A stretch of 36,315 nt of DNA, taken from Candidatus Atribacteria bacterium. Its GTDB lineage: Bacteria > Atribacterota > Atribacteria > Atribacterales > JASGLU01. A model generated the notes under the pieces. That model had not been told where the DNA came from and searched no databases. It saw nothing but the letters and a program-made list of their open reading frames with translations. The stretch is from NCBI GenBank assembly GCA_030156825.1, contig JASGLU010000014.1, forward strand, positions 1 through 36,315, written 5' to 3'. A program made the position numbers and the translations under genes. Below are positions 1-8,086 of the stretch, piece after piece. The number at the start of each line of letters is the position of its first letter. The stretch's first letter is position 1.

Positions 1-730
1 CACAGGCACAAATCCGGGATAAAAGGTTAATTTCTTCTCCTGATAGCCCATAGGGGTAACCGCTACCATCTATCCGTTCATGATGCTGGATAGCGATGAG
101 AGCTACCTCCGGTTGGTTAGAGACTGCTTTTGCTACAAAGTCTGCTGATCGAGAAGGGTGTTTTTTCATAACTTCCCACTCTTCGGGAGAGAGCTTACCC
201 GGTTTGTTCAAAATTTCCCAGGGTACTTTAATCTTACCCAAATCATGCATAATTGCTCCTAAAGCCAGAGTCCGTAGGTGCTCTCGAGGAAGCTTGAGAA
301 ATTTACCCACCATCAACCCCAATGCAGCCACGTTGACCGAGTGGGAAAAAACCGAGTCATCATGTTGCCTCAATTGTATCAAGCTGAGAACTGGCTTTTT
401 GAACCTCAGTATTTCATCAATAATTTCATCCACCAGTTCTTTGACCGGAGTCAAAGACTGCCCATCTCCCTCTATTATCCGATAAAAGTTGGAATGAATT
501 GTCTCCAGCGCTTTTCGGCGAGTATCTTGCGAGAGAACTTCTTCCAACTCTATATCGGAAAAACGGCGATCTTTAATGTAAATAAAATCAAAACCTAACG
601 TTTGGAGGCGATTAATTAACGGTTGGGTGAGGATTACTCCTTCTTTTAGTAACACCACTCCATCGTCTCGCAAAAGCGAATAACCTACTACCATTCCTGG
701 TTCTAAGCGGCTAACGTGAATTTTAATCAT
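1..730 (-). CDS. HD-GYP domain protein, probable cyclic-di-GMP phosphodiesterase (C-terminus cut off by the window)
   Basis: The gene is read leftward from an ATG at 728-730 behind a G-run SD (736-741) and leaves the window after 243 residues. Residues 1-110 form an N-terminal domain of the type often found before HD-GYP. From about 125 the HD-GYP fold is clear: H130 in HSVNVA, the HD pair H162-D163 with K166, H191, then HHE at 216-218 and DGSGYP at 221-226, which is the GYP signature. Proteins with this full set are metal-dependent c-di-GMP phosphodiesterases that hydrolyse the messenger in the cytoplasm. No membrane segment is seen in the visible part. The gene is divergent from the HAD/araM pair and has a 20-bp palindrome just upstream of its SD. 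The missing C-terminus could carry another domain. Confidence 0.93.
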   Translation of the reverse strand, partial: MIKIHVSRLEPGMVVGYSLLRDDGVVLLKEGVILTQPLINRLQTLGFDFIYIKDRRFSDIELEEVLSQDTRRKALETIHSNFYRIIEGDGQSLTPVKELVDEIIDEILRFKKPVLSLIQLRQHDDSVFSHSVNVAALGLMVGKFLKLPREHLRTLALGAIMHDLGKIKVPWEILNKPGKLSPEEWEVMKKHPSRSADFVAKAVSNQPEVALIAIQHHERIDGSGYPYGLSGEEINLLSRICAC

Positions 731-743
731 TCTGACCCCCCTA

Positions 744-763
744 ACCTTTGTTATAACAAAGGT
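744..763. promoter_or_regulatory. Perfect 20-bp palindrome upstream of the HD-GYP gene
   Basis: The left half is ACCTTTGTTA and the right half is its exact reverse complement, with no spacer. It lies three bases upstream of the G-run SD of the HD-GYP gene, in the divergent region shared with the HAD gene. It could be a dimeric repressor site. It could instead be an RNA hairpin (8-bp stem, TATA loop) that controls ribosome access. No regulator can be named. Confidence 0.5.
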
Positions 764-834
764 CAAACTATCTCTATTTCAGAAATGGTAAAAACCGGAA
801 TTAGTTTAACACATAACTTACCGGGGGGAAATAG

Positions 835-863
835 TTGCCTTCCTGCCGGTTCTCGTCTATTAT
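835..863 (+). promoter_or_regulatory. Sigma-A-type promoter for the HAD phosphatase/araM pair
   Basis: TTGCCT at 835-840 and TATTAT at 858-863 are separated by 17 bp, which is a good match to -35/-10 consensus (4/6 and 5/6). The predicted transcript starts about 30 nt upstream of the preferred start codon at 901. Confidence 0.55.
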
Positions 864-900
864 AGATAAAACTTGTTGATAATGGATGGAGAAAAGCTAT

Positions 901-1701
901 ATGGATCTCTCATCAGTCAAAACTTTTCTTTTAGATATGGACGGAACTTTTTATTTAGGTCAGTCTTTGTTACCCGGGGCTTTATCTTTTATTAAGACCC
1001 TGAAAAAACAGGGAAAATCCTTTTATTTTCTCACCAATAACTCTTCCCAAAACGCTCTTTTTTATACCCAAAAATTAAAAAATATGGGTTTAACCGAAAT
1101 TACACCTGAGCAAATCATTACCTCCGGGGAAGCCTGTGCCTGGTACCTGAGTCAACAAAAAAAGCACCCCCGGGTTTTCCTTCTGGGCACCAGAGCATTA
1201 GAAATAGAACTCATGCGTCGGGGAATAACCATAGTAGAGCGTAGGCCCGACTTTGTAGTTCTGGGGTTTGATCTCTCTCTCACTTATGCCAAATTGCAAA
1301 AGGCTTGCCTTTTGATAAGAGAGGGAACCCCGCTCGTTGTCACACACCCTGACCTCAATTGCCCTACCGAGGCAGGACCGATTATTGATGCTGGCTCTCT
1401 GGTTAAAGCAATCGAGGCTTCTACTGGTTGCCACCCCAAGTTTATGGGAAAACCACATCCTGAACTGATAACATACATTCTATCCCGACTACAGACTAAA
1501 AAAGAAGAAATAGCGATGGTAGGAGACCGCCTCTACACCGATATTGCTCTGGGAAAAAATAGCGGCATAACTTCAATTTTGGTACTAACCGGTGAAACTA
1601 AGCTGGAAGAGATAGAGACTTCACCCTGGAAGCCGGATTTTGTTTTCTCTTCTCTAAAAGAGCTATCTTGTTACCTCGAGTCACCTATTCCCAGCAAGTA
1701 A
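901..1701 (+). CDS. HAD-IIA family phosphatase (NagD/AraL-like)
   Basis: The 266-residue product has all HAD-IIA landmarks: the nucleophile motif DMDGT with D12 and D14, TNNSS at 45-49, the cap region, K184 in MGKPHPE, and GDRLYTD (208-214) for Mg2+ binding. Such enzymes hydrolyse small phosphate esters (sugar phosphates, glycerol phosphates, phosphoglycolate). I prefer the ATG at 901, since GGAG at 889-892 sits 8-9 nt upstream; an ATG at 886 has no SD. The glycerol-1-phosphate dehydrogenase gene follows at once, the same pairing as araL-araM in the Bacillus subtilis arabinose operon. A glycerol-phosphate or related substrate is therefore plausible but unproven; the family is promiscuous. Confidence 0.9.
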   Translation: MDLSSVKTFLLDMDGTFYLGQSLLPGALSFIKTLKKQGKSFYFLTNNSSQNALFYTQKLKNMGLTEITPEQIITSGEACAWYLSQQKKHPRVFLLGTRALEIELMRRGITIVERRPDFVVLGFDLSLTYAKLQKACLLIREGTPLVVTHPDLNCPTEAGPIIDAGSLVKAIEASTGCHPKFMGKPHPELITYILSRLQTKKEEIAMVGDRLYTDIALGKNSGITSILVLTGETKLEEIETSPWKPDFVFSSLKELSCYLESPIPSK

Positions 1702-1718
1702 AAAGGAGGATGAATTTC

Positions 1719-3056
1719 TTGAACTCATTTGCTGATCTTTTTTTAAGGGAAACTGCTTTCCCCTGCGAATGTGGCCAAACCCACCATATTCGGACCAAAA
1801 GAACACTTTTAGGAAAGGAAGTGCTACCGCAAATCCCTTCCGTTATTCAGGAAATAAACTTAGGGAAAAAAGCACTCCTGGTGTACGACCAAAACACCTA
1901 TCAAGCCGCTGGCAAAATGGTAGAGGAAATTTTAAAAGAGAGCCATTATAGCGTCATACCGTGTTTGTTGACTCCTCAGGAAGAGTCAGCCTATTTGGAA
2001 CCAGACGAAGAAGCTCGTAGTCAGGTTGGTTCTTTCTTGAGTTATCAACCAGATTTTCTTTTGGCTGTGGGATCAGGAGTGATTAACGACCTAACCAAAT
2101 TTGTAGCCCATCGAGTAAATCTTCCTTACGCTGTCGTGGGAACCGCCCCTTCAATGGATGGTTATCCTTCTCCGGGAGCACCAATGTTGGTAGGAGGCTA
2201 TAAATTAACCCTGGATGCTCAAGAACCAAAAGCCATTTTTTTAGATCTGGATGTTCTCTGCCAGGCCCCCTCCCTTTTAATCCAGGCAGGCTGGGGAGAC
2301 CTGGTAGGAAAAGTAACTGCCAATAGCGATTGGTGTTTAAGACAAGAACTTTTAGGAGAGTACCGGTGTGAATTTAGCTGGAAAATAGTAGAAAAAGAAA
2401 TTAAAAGCCTCTCTTATCAGACAGAAAAAATAAAAGAAAAAGCCCCCTCAGCCATCAAAGTTCTTGCCCAGGCTCTGTTAGTTTCGGGCTTTAGCATGAG
2501 CATGGTGGGGGATTCCCGCCCGGCTTCCTCGGCCGAACATCAAATCGCCCATTACCTGGAAATGATGGCTCTCCATCGCCGAGTTCACCCTTCGCTGCAC
2601 GGATTAAGGGTGGGGGTAGCCACCGGCTTGGTCCAGAAAATCTATGGGAGATTTTTAGAGGAAATGGACCACTTGCCCTGGAGCTCTTCCCCTAAGAGAG
2701 AACCTGATTTAGACCAGATAAAAATTCACTTTGGTCCCCTATTCCCCTTCCTACAAAAAACCGTTCAGAAAAAAATGACCCTATCCCAGGAAATACACCT
2801 GAAAATGGCCCAAAGCCAAACCAGAAAAGCACTTAAGCAAGCAATAACCCCTAAACTTTTGGCCATCCCACAGGTAACCCAGGCGCTCGCACAAGCTGGA
2901 GCTCCCACCACCTTTGAAGAGCTGGGCTTCAGTCCAACTTTAATTAAAGATTCTCTCCTTTTCTCCCGTTGGGTCAGAGATCGCTATACCATTTTTGATC
3001 TCCTACAAGAAGTCGGCCTCTTAGAAGAATATGTAAACTGGCTTTTAGAAGAATAA
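1719..3056 (+). CDS. araM: sn-glycerol-1-phosphate dehydrogenase
   Basis: This is an iron-alcohol-dehydrogenase-fold enzyme that reduces dihydroxyacetone phosphate to sn-glycerol-1-phosphate with NAD(P)H. Seen in the sequence: dinucleotide-binding GSGVINDLTK (118-127), GTAPSMDGYPSPGAP (141-155), and probable metal ligands D194 (GWGDLVGK), H274 (SSAEHQIAH) and H294 (HPSLHGLR). At 445 residues it is somewhat longer than B. subtilis AraM. AGGAGG at 1704-1709 directly abuts an ATG at 1710, which gives no spacing, so I chose the in-frame TTG at 1719, 9 nt downstream. An ATG at 1668 would overlap the HAD gene and lacks an SD. G1P is the archaeal-type lipid backbone; in Bacillus it feeds heptaprenylglyceryl phosphate. 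No prenyltransferase is in this window. Confidence 0.93.
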   Translation: MNSFADLFLRETAFPCECGQTHHIRTKRTLLGKEVLPQIPSVIQEINLGKKALLVYDQNTYQAAGKMVEEILKESHYSVIPCLLTPQEESAYLEPDEEARSQVGSFLSYQPDFLLAVGSGVINDLTKFVAHRVNLPYAVVGTAPSMDGYPSPGAPMLVGGYKLTLDAQEPKAIFLDLDVLCQAPSLLIQAGWGDLVGKVTANSDWCLRQELLGEYRCEFSWKIVEKEIKSLSYQTEKIKEKAPSAIKVLAQALLVSGFSMSMVGDSRPASSAEHQIAHYLEMMALHRRVHPSLHGLRVGVATGLVQKIYGRFLEEMDHLPWSSSPKREPDLDQIKIHFGPLFPFLQKTVQKKMTLSQEIHLKMAQSQTRKALKQAITPKLLAIPQVTQALAQAGAPTTFEELGFSPTLIKDSLLFSRWVRDRYTIFDLLQEVGLLEEYVNWLLEE

Positions 3057-3096
3057 AGCAGAAAAACCGATTTTTTAACTAAAATAATTAGCTCAA

Positions 3097-3162
3097 AAAA
3101 GATAGACCGTCCTACCGCTTCGCAGCACCAGATGAAGGTAGAACTCGGACGGCCCATCTTTT
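3097..3162 (+). repeat. Inverted-repeat element, copy 1 (diverged)
   Basis: The arms are AAAAGATAGACCGTCC (3097-3112) and its near reverse complement at 3147-3162. The interior keeps the family core GCACCAGATGA. The two arm mismatches are A-C if + strand RNA is made but G-U wobbles in - strand RNA, so a leftward transcript would fold fully. Confidence 0.65.
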
Positions 3163-3304
3163 ACCCTCGTCTGACAGAAGGAAATACCCAAACCCCCACC
3201 AAATTAAATGGGGGTTTGTTACCGCTCTCACCTTAATCCTCTCCCACCAAGGCAGAGGAAAGCAGAATCCCCTCCCTCGGAAAGAGAGGAAAAAGCCGTT
3301 TTGG

Positions 3305-3329
3305 ATTCCTGATAAATACATTCAGGAAT
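3305..3329 (-). repeat. GTCAT-type hairpin repeat, copy 1
   Basis: The stem ATTCCTGA/TCAGGAAT encloses a 9-nt loop and is flanked by CCGTTTTGG on one side and GAC on the other. On the - strand it begins GTCATTCC and ends GGAATCC, a pattern of widespread bacterial dispersed repeats (established knowledge). Copies 2 and 3 are at 11075-11099 and 16948-16972. Confidence 0.7.
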
Positions 3330-3399
3330 GACGAACAAAAGGTTATTTTAGTGACAAAAAAGAAAGGGGTTTACAAGGGGGAATTCTTTCCCCCTAATA

Positions 3400-3486
3400 C
3401 TGAGGAAAGCGCTTTCCTCAGTTGTATTTATCTTTTATTTTTTAATCTTTTATCTTTTGGGGGGGTTTAAGGGGGGCAGCGCCCCC
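3400..3486 (+). repeat. CTGAGGAA palindrome plus G-rich module, copy 1
   Basis: A perfect 22-bp palindrome (CTGAGGAAAGC and its complement) at 3400-3421 is followed by an A/T-rich TTTATCTTTT stretch, G7-TTTAA-G6, and the hairpin GGGGGC-AGC-GCCCCC (3472-3486). The same order of parts occurs near 18,800-18,935 and 36,188-36,315. Confidence 0.75.
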
Positions 3487-3501
3487 ATTATTGCCGTTTA
3501 C

Positions 3502-3592
3502 AGGATAGACCCCCATGCTGCTTGAGCCGCACCAGATGACAATGAAAAACAGAATTCAATATAATCTTAGAGAAACAATAGTGGTCTATCCT
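3502..3592 (+). repeat. Inverted-repeat element, copy 2 (full length)
   Basis: This 91-bp element is bounded by AGGATAGACC and GGTCTATCCT. Inside are CATGCTGCTT, ACCAGATGACAATGAAAA, and a right part shared with copies 3 and 4 (ATAATCTTAGAGAAACAATA). No coding capacity is evident. Confidence 0.8.
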
Positions 3593-3755
3593 TTCAGCTT
3601 CGGTTCTACCGCTTTTAATCTGGCCGCCTCCACCGGCCGAAGGGAAAACCCGGTTTTTTCTTTAAACAACAAAAGAACAGAAATAATTTCCCAATAATAG
3701 AAAGAACTTTCTCTCCCTCATCAAGGTAAAAGTTCCCTATTGCCCAAAAAGCAGC

Positions 3756-4247
3756 TCACCAAAGCCCAGCTAACCACTCTTCTAACTCTTCTTCAGAATG
3801 ATAGCCTACCAAAGGATCGTCAACTGGATTTAGCTCTTGGTCAATAAAAACACAATGAGGAATAGGGCTTACCCCAAATTGCTCGGCCACTTCTTCTTCC
3901 CAGTCCAGAAGAATCGGGTAGCTAATTCCCATTTCAGACACAAAATCTTCCACCGTTTGTTCTGAAATCACGTTTACCGCTATCCCCACTATCAAAAGCT
4001 GGTGAGAATCTTGATACTTCTGGTAAAGACTGATTAAATGGGGAATTTCTCTCTGACAAGCAGAACACCGGGTAGAAAAAAAGGAAAGGACTATCGGTTG
4101 CCCACGGTAGTCGCTCAGGGTAAAAGTTTGACCGTTGAGAGTAGGTAAGGTAAAATCCGTCTCAACCGGTGGAGCAACCGTGGGAGAACAGCCAACAGTC
4201 AAAAAAGCAACTACTACCGCTAACAACAAAAACCTATTTTTTGCCAT
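3756..4247 (-). CDS. TlpA/ResA-like thiol-disulfide lipoprotein
   Basis: The 163-residue product starts with a lipoprotein signal (hydrophobic 6-19, lipobox LTVGC with C20), so it should be anchored on the outer face of the membrane. It then has a thioredoxin-fold TlpA/AhpC-TSA domain: FTLPTLNGQTFTLSDYRG, the redox motif C61-S-A-C64 in FFSTRCSAC, and a cis-proline near P130 (SPIPHC). C132 beside the cis-Pro is unusual. The role is probably thiol reduction for cytochrome maturation or for exported proteins. The SD GGAGG is 6 nt before the ATG. It is the last gene of the mtaB operon, 33 bp after the nuclease-fold gene, whose product ends in CPSC. Confidence 0.88.
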   Translation of the reverse strand: MAKNRFLLLAVVVAFLTVGCSPTVAPPVETDFTLPTLNGQTFTLSDYRGQPIVLSFFSTRCSACQREIPHLISLYQKYQDSHQLLIVGIAVNVISEQTVEDFVSEMGISYPILLDWEEEVAEQFGVSPIPHCVFIDQELNPVDDPLVGYHSEEELEEWLAGLW

Positions 4248-4280
4248 ATTCGGCCTCCATTCTAATTAAAGTTATATCTA

Positions 4281-4829
4281 TTAACGAGTGCAACTTGGGC
4301 ATTCCGAGCGGTCTCTTCTTCCTTTAGTTGAAGGACGGTTTTCTATTTCCCAAAGACCCAGGTTGTTTTCTTTTGCTTCCGCTTCCAGAGCGAGCAGGTG
4401 ATTTAGTAAATTTTCCCCGGCAGTTTCTTGATCCACCTGAGAGAAGCCTTTTTTTATCAATTCTTCATTAGCTGTTACCCAGTCCCCCTCTTCTCCTAAA
4501 AAGTAAAGATAACCCACCCATATATCCGCTGTAGGGGTGTAACCCAGGGCAAAATCAAAGTATATTTCTTCCTTTTCTTCTACCATCTTTTTAAGCTCAG
4601 CCTGAGCTTCTTGATAAATAGTAGGATAAGCAAGGGGTGGTTTTAACCCGGCCAACTTTATCCTGATTTTTACCGTATCTTCCCCAACTTTAGCCTCGGC
4701 CTCTACTATATTGGCCCGCGGACACTTGGTAATCCAAACCGGAAGCAGGTTTTCTTCGGCTGCTACTGGATAAAAACCTATCATGAGCAACCCTGACAAA
4801 ATTGCTACCAACAACCACTTTTTCATCAT
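4281..4829 (-). CDS. Secreted staphylococcal-nuclease-fold (SNase-like) protein, probably without nuclease activity
   Basis: The product has 182 residues from the ATG at 4829, chosen because GGAGGTGAGG lies upstream; a TTG at 4859 would abut the mtaB stop. Residues 1-24 are a signal peptide ending VAA. The body follows the SNase pattern: IKIRIKLAGLKPP-like strand, a GYLYF strand (about 105-110), a helix with ANEELIKKGFSQV, and the terminal AEAKENNLGLW typical of the family. The family's catalytic Arg and Glu are not where expected: GLKPPL replaces the usual GIDTPE, and VGYLYF replaces YGR-LAY. A binding or degenerate role is therefore likelier than DNA hydrolysis. The tail is basic and ends ECPSCTR. 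Confidence 0.7.
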   Translation of the reverse strand: MMKKWLLVAILSGLLMIGFYPVAAEENLLPVWITKCPRANIVEAEAKVGEDTVKIRIKLAGLKPPLAYPTIYQEAQAELKKMVEEKEEIYFDFALGYTPTADIWVGYLYFLGEEGDWVTANEELIKKGFSQVDQETAGENLLNHLLALEAEAKENNLGLWEIENRPSTKGRRDRSECPSCTR

Positions 4830-4855
4830 CGTCACCTCACCTCCATTATACGCTA

Positions 4856-6154
4856 TCAATTATCGACGGTTTCAAACCCTTCCTGCACTACCCTTCCCAC
4901 TAATCCAAAAGGGACAATTTTTTCCACCAGAACTGGCCAAACTTTACCCCCAGCCAAAGAGGGGCTTCCTTCTTCTTTTACCCTCACCGGCAAATAGTTA
5001 TCAGAATATCCCGAGAAAAAGCCATCTTGCAACGACTCAAAAAGAACTGGCAATTTTTTATTCAAAAAAGAGCGATGGAAATCTTCCTGAGTGCGGCGGA
5101 CTACTTCTAACAGGATTTTTTCTCGCCTTTTTTTCACTGAATGGGGTATCCCCTCTTTCTGCTCCCATCTCTCAGCCGGGGTTCCAGGGCGGGGAGAAAA
5201 AATAAAAACGTGAGCCCGGGAAAAAGCAATTTTCTGGCAAAAACGAACAGTGGTCTGAAAATCCTGGTCAGTTTCTCCCGGGAAACCAACTATCAGGTCG
5301 GTGCTAATTCCAGCTGTGGGCATTTTATCCCTGATTAAAGCTACCATCTCCTCAAAAAAAGCAGTTTGATAACCACGCCTCATTTTCTTGAGTAGCCGAT
5401 CACTCCCGCTTTGAAGGGGAAGATGAAAGTGGGGGCATACTCGAGGTCCCAAAGAGGCATAACTTTCAATAAATTCCCGGGTTAAAGTAAAAGGCTCAAG
5501 GGAGCTCAGTCGAAATCGGACCGCTGAGGTCTCAGCCAGCAAAAGTCGAAGCAGCTGAATCAGGCGGAAGCCCCCCAAGTCTACCCCATAGTACCCCAGG
5601 TTTATCCCGGTCAAAACCACTTCTCGTACCCCCTCTTCCTCCCACAGCTTCACCTGGGGTAGCAATCGTTCCGGGGGAACACTTCTAACCGGCCCCCTTA
5701 AATGAGAAACCAGACAGTAAGAACAAAAGTGATCACAGCCTTCTTCTACCTTTAGCCAGGCTCTGACTCTACCCGGGAGAAAAAAGGAAGACGGAATAAT
5801 AGTTACCCCTGAAAGCTCCTCTATTTTCTTTAAAAGTTCTTCCTTTTTTTCTAAAGAGGAAATGGTGAAAACTCGCCCTGGAAAGGAATCCGCTTCTTTA
5901 AAAATTTGCAGTTTGCGAGGGTAACAACCCATCAAAAAAATGGTGGCCGAGGGGTCACGGCGCAAAGCCTGTCTTACAAATTGCCGAGTTTTTCTTTCCG
6001 CCTCCTGGGTAACGGCACAACTATTTATCAAATAAATATCAGCTGGTTCCCGAAAGGGAACTATCTGAAAACCGGAGGCCGACAGAGAAAAAATAATCTC
6101 ATCGCTTTCAGCCTGGTTAAGCTTGCACCCTAAGGTTTTAATTGCAACCTTCAT
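4856..6154 (-). CDS. mtaB: tRNA (N6-threonylcarbamoyladenosine(37)-C2)-methylthiotransferase
   Basis: This is a radical-SAM methylthiotransferase of 432 residues that converts t6A37 to ms2t6A37 in tRNAs reading ANN codons. The N-terminal UPF0004 domain has cluster cysteines C10, C46 and C77. The radical-SAM motif is C140-x3-C144-x2-C147 (CDHFCSYC), followed by LTGINLGYYG and LPLQSGSD, then a TRAM-like C-terminus. It starts at an ATG inside the end of rsmE (17-nt overlap), implying translational coupling. The dnaJ-rsmE-mtaB order is common in Gram-positive bacteria, though prmA, often between dnaJ and rsmE, is absent. Confidence 0.95.
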   Translation of the reverse strand: MKVAIKTLGCKLNQAESDEIIFSLSASGFQIVPFREPADIYLINSCAVTQEAERKTRQFVRQALRRDPSATIFLMGCYPRKLQIFKEADSFPGRVFTISSLEKKEELLKKIEELSGVTIIPSSFFLPGRVRAWLKVEEGCDHFCSYCLVSHLRGPVRSVPPERLLPQVKLWEEEGVREVVLTGINLGYYGVDLGGFRLIQLLRLLLAETSAVRFRLSSLEPFTLTREFIESYASLGPRVCPHFHLPLQSGSDRLLKKMRRGYQTAFFEEMVALIRDKMPTAGISTDLIVGFPGETDQDFQTTVRFCQKIAFSRAHVFIFSPRPGTPAERWEQKEGIPHSVKKRREKILLEVVRRTQEDFHRSFLNKKLPVLFESLQDGFFSGYSDNYLPVRVKEEGSPSLAGGKVWPVLVEKIVPFGLVGRVVQEGFETVDN

Positions 6155-6896
6155 CGTTATTGCTTTCTTGGCTTGACCATAGAAAAGAAGAAACTAAACA
6201 GGACCCCAAAAAAGCTGCGGTTTCACTCCGCAAAACATAGGGGGAAAGGCGCAAAGGAACCACTTGAGGAATAAAACTAAGAGCTTCTTTCTCCCGGGAA
6301 GTAAAATCTCCCTCTGGACCAACCAGTAGATAACACTCTTCAAAAGTGTTGGCTTCTCTAAAAAAATCGAAAGCCAATTTTTCTGCCTGTAAATCAGCTA
6401 AAATCACAAGCCCGGATCGGGTTCTGATTGAAGAGAGAACTTCCTCCCAGCTATTCCAAACTTGAAGCTCAGGGAAAAAAGCTCGACCAGACTGCTTACA
6501 GGCACTCTCAACAATATTTTCCCACCGTTTTTTTTTAGCGGTAGAAACCGCCTCTTTAACCGACCGCTCGGAAGGGAAAAAGTTAAGTTCGGTTACCCCA
6601 ATCTCGGTTAGCTTTTCAACCAGCCAATCCATCCTTTTGGGACTTTTTAGTAGGGACTGAAAAACACCTAACCGAAAAAAAGGTTGTCCCTGGTTCAACC
6701 AGCGCTCCACTTTTACCTGAACTCGACCTCCCAACCAGGCAAGCACTTCACCGGCATAAAGGTTGCCCCGACCGTCACTTAGCTGAATTTCCTCCCCCAA
6801 TCCTACCCGTTCCACCAAAAGATGCCGGCTCTCTTTTCTTCCCAAAACTACAACCCGACCTTCTTCCAATTTGGGATAGAAGAAAAATCGGCTCAT
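6138..6896 (-). CDS. rsmE: 16S rRNA (uracil(1498)-N(3))-methyltransferase
   Basis: This SPOUT-family enzyme of 252 residues methylates U1498 of 16S rRNA using SAM. It shows an N-terminal PUA-like domain (1-70), KLTEIGV (95-101), ACKQSGR (132-138), and the knotted SAM site GPEGDFTSREKEAL (193-206) with LRSETAA (222-228). The start ATG lies 8 nt after the dnaJ stop codon, with AAGGTAAGG upstream. The C-terminal tail is slightly longer than usual and overlaps mtaB. Confidence 0.95.
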   Translation of the reverse strand: MSRFFFYPKLEEGRVVVLGRKESRHLLVERVGLGEEIQLSDGRGNLYAGEVLAWLGGRVQVKVERWLNQGQPFFRLGVFQSLLKSPKRMDWLVEKLTEIGVTELNFFPSERSVKEAVSTAKKKRWENIVESACKQSGRAFFPELQVWNSWEEVLSSIRTRSGLVILADLQAEKLAFDFFREANTFEECYLLVGPEGDFTSREKEALSFIPQVVPLRLSPYVLRSETAAFLGSCLVSSFLWSSQESNNDEGCN

Positions 6897-6904
6897 CCTT
6901 ACCT

Positions 6905-8086
6905 TTATCCTTCTGGATGGGTAAAAGCTTCCTTCAAGCGGCCAAAAATAGTACCGTTGCCATTTCCTCTTCGGCCAGTGGCCTCTCCTTTTCCTGAGGA
7001 AGAAGAGCGCTCAATTTCCCATAACTTTTCCAGCAATTCCCTATGTTCAGCCGAAAGACGACGAGGAACTGATAACCTCAACTTTATCAACTGGTCTCCC
7101 CTGGCACCAGTTTGCGGATCAGGCAGCCCCCTTCCTTTGAGGCGAAGAACCGATTCGCTTTCGGTGCCCGGTGGAACACGAACCATCTCCGACCCAGTAA
7201 GGGTAGGAACTTCCACCTCGTCTCCCAAAACTAACTGCGGGTATGAAAGTTCAAACTCACACCAAAGATCTCTACCTTTTCTCTTCAAAACCGGATGCGG
7301 TTTTACTTTAAGATAAAGGTAAAGGTCTCCAGGTGGGCCACCATTGGGACTTGCTTCTCCTTCACCATTTACCCGCAAACGATAGCCAGTATCCACCCCC
7401 GCTGGAATTTTAACCTTCAAATTCTGCTTTTTTCTTACTTTGCCCGTTCCTCGACAAGTAGAACAGGTATCAGAAGGTATCCAGCCTCGCCCTCCACAAT
7501 AAGTACAAGGGCGAGCGGTAACAATTGATCCAAAAAAGGAGGTTTGGGTATGACGGACCTCGCCGCTTCCACCGCAATGGGGACAACTTTTCTTACTCGA
7601 GCCACCAATGCCACCACACTCAGGACAAATTTCATCCCGCTCAAACCTAACTTCTTTTTCTACCCCAAAAGCAGCTTCTTCGAAATCTAAAGTAACTTCT
7701 AAACTAATATCTGACCCTTTAGTTCGCTGGGCCTGTCTTCTACCCCGACGAGTGGTGCGGGAACCAGTGCCAAAAAACATATCAAAAATATCACCAAACC
7801 CAGTGAAATCCCCAAAAGGATCGAAATCTTGGCCCCAATTACCGGCACCTCCACCGGAGCGTTGATCGAAAGCAGCATGACCAAATCGATCGTAAGCAGA
7901 CCTCTTTTCTTCGTTAGAAAGTACCTGATAAGCCTCATTAATTTCTTTAAATTTATCAGCCGCTGCCCGATCGCCTGAATTTACATCCGGATGATATTGT
8001 CGAGCTAACCGGCGGTAAGCTCGCTTTATTTCTTCCTGGGTAGCCCCCTTACCCACTCCCAGCACTTCATAGTAATCTCTTTTCAT
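6905..8086 (-). CDS. dnaJ: Chaperone DnaJ (Hsp40)
   Basis: The product is a full-length type I J-protein of 393 residues. It has a J domain with HPD (32-34), a G/F-rich linker (about 77-112), four CxxCxGxG-type zinc modules (cysteine pairs at 154/157, 168/171, 194/197, 208/211), and two C-terminal substrate-binding beta domains. It stimulates DnaK ATP hydrolysis and delivers unfolded clients. It is 188 bp downstream of dnaK, with a stable hairpin between them, so its level may be set separately from dnaK. The SD AGAGGTGG lies upstream of the ATG. The tail after 350 is low-complexity Ser/Gly/basic. Confidence 0.97.
   Translation of the reverse strand: MKRDYYEVLGVGKGATQEEIKRAYRRLARQYHPDVNSGDRAAADKFKEINEAYQVLSNEEKRSAYDRFGHAAFDQRSGGGAGNWGQDFDPFGDFTGFGDIFDMFFGTGSRTTRRGRRQAQRTKGSDISLEVTLDFEEAAFGVEKEVRFERDEICPECGGIGGSSKKSCPHCGGSGEVRHTQTSFFGSIVTARPCTYCGGRGWIPSDTCSTCRGTGKVRKKQNLKVKIPAGVDTGYRLRVNGEGEASPNGGPPGDLYLYLKVKPHPVLKRKGRDLWCEFELSYPQLVLGDEVEVPTLTGSEMVRVPPGTESESVLRLKGRGLPDPQTGARGDQLIKLRLSVPRRLSAEHRELLEKLWEIERSSSSGKGEATGRRGNGNGTIFGRLKEAFTHPEG

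Larger units (their letters stand above)
3057..3755. other. Gene-free 700-bp block of dispersed hairpin repeats
   Basis: No convincing coding region is present; the short reading frames lack SDs and cross repeats. From left to right it holds an inverted-repeat element (3097-3162), a fragment with CCTCTCCC-type text, a GTCAT-type hairpin (3305-3329), a GGGGGAA/TTCCCCC hairpin (3377-3394), the CTGAGGAA palindrome and G-rich module (3400-3486), and a second inverted-repeat element (3502-3592). Next come a GC-rich CTTCGG...CCGAAG structure (about 3596-3643) and AT-rich sequence. The same modules recur near 11,000, 16,900, 18,700-19,060 and 35,800-36,315. Confidence 0.8.

Noticed and set aside
3112-3321. 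69-codon leftward reading frame in the first repeat block
   Set aside because: It crosses two repeat modules, has no SD, and its product is low-complexity translation of hairpin DNA.
3459-3476. G-quadruplex from G7-TTTAA-G6 runs
   Set aside because: Only two G-runs with one usable loop; the paired C-runs make ordinary hairpins more likely.
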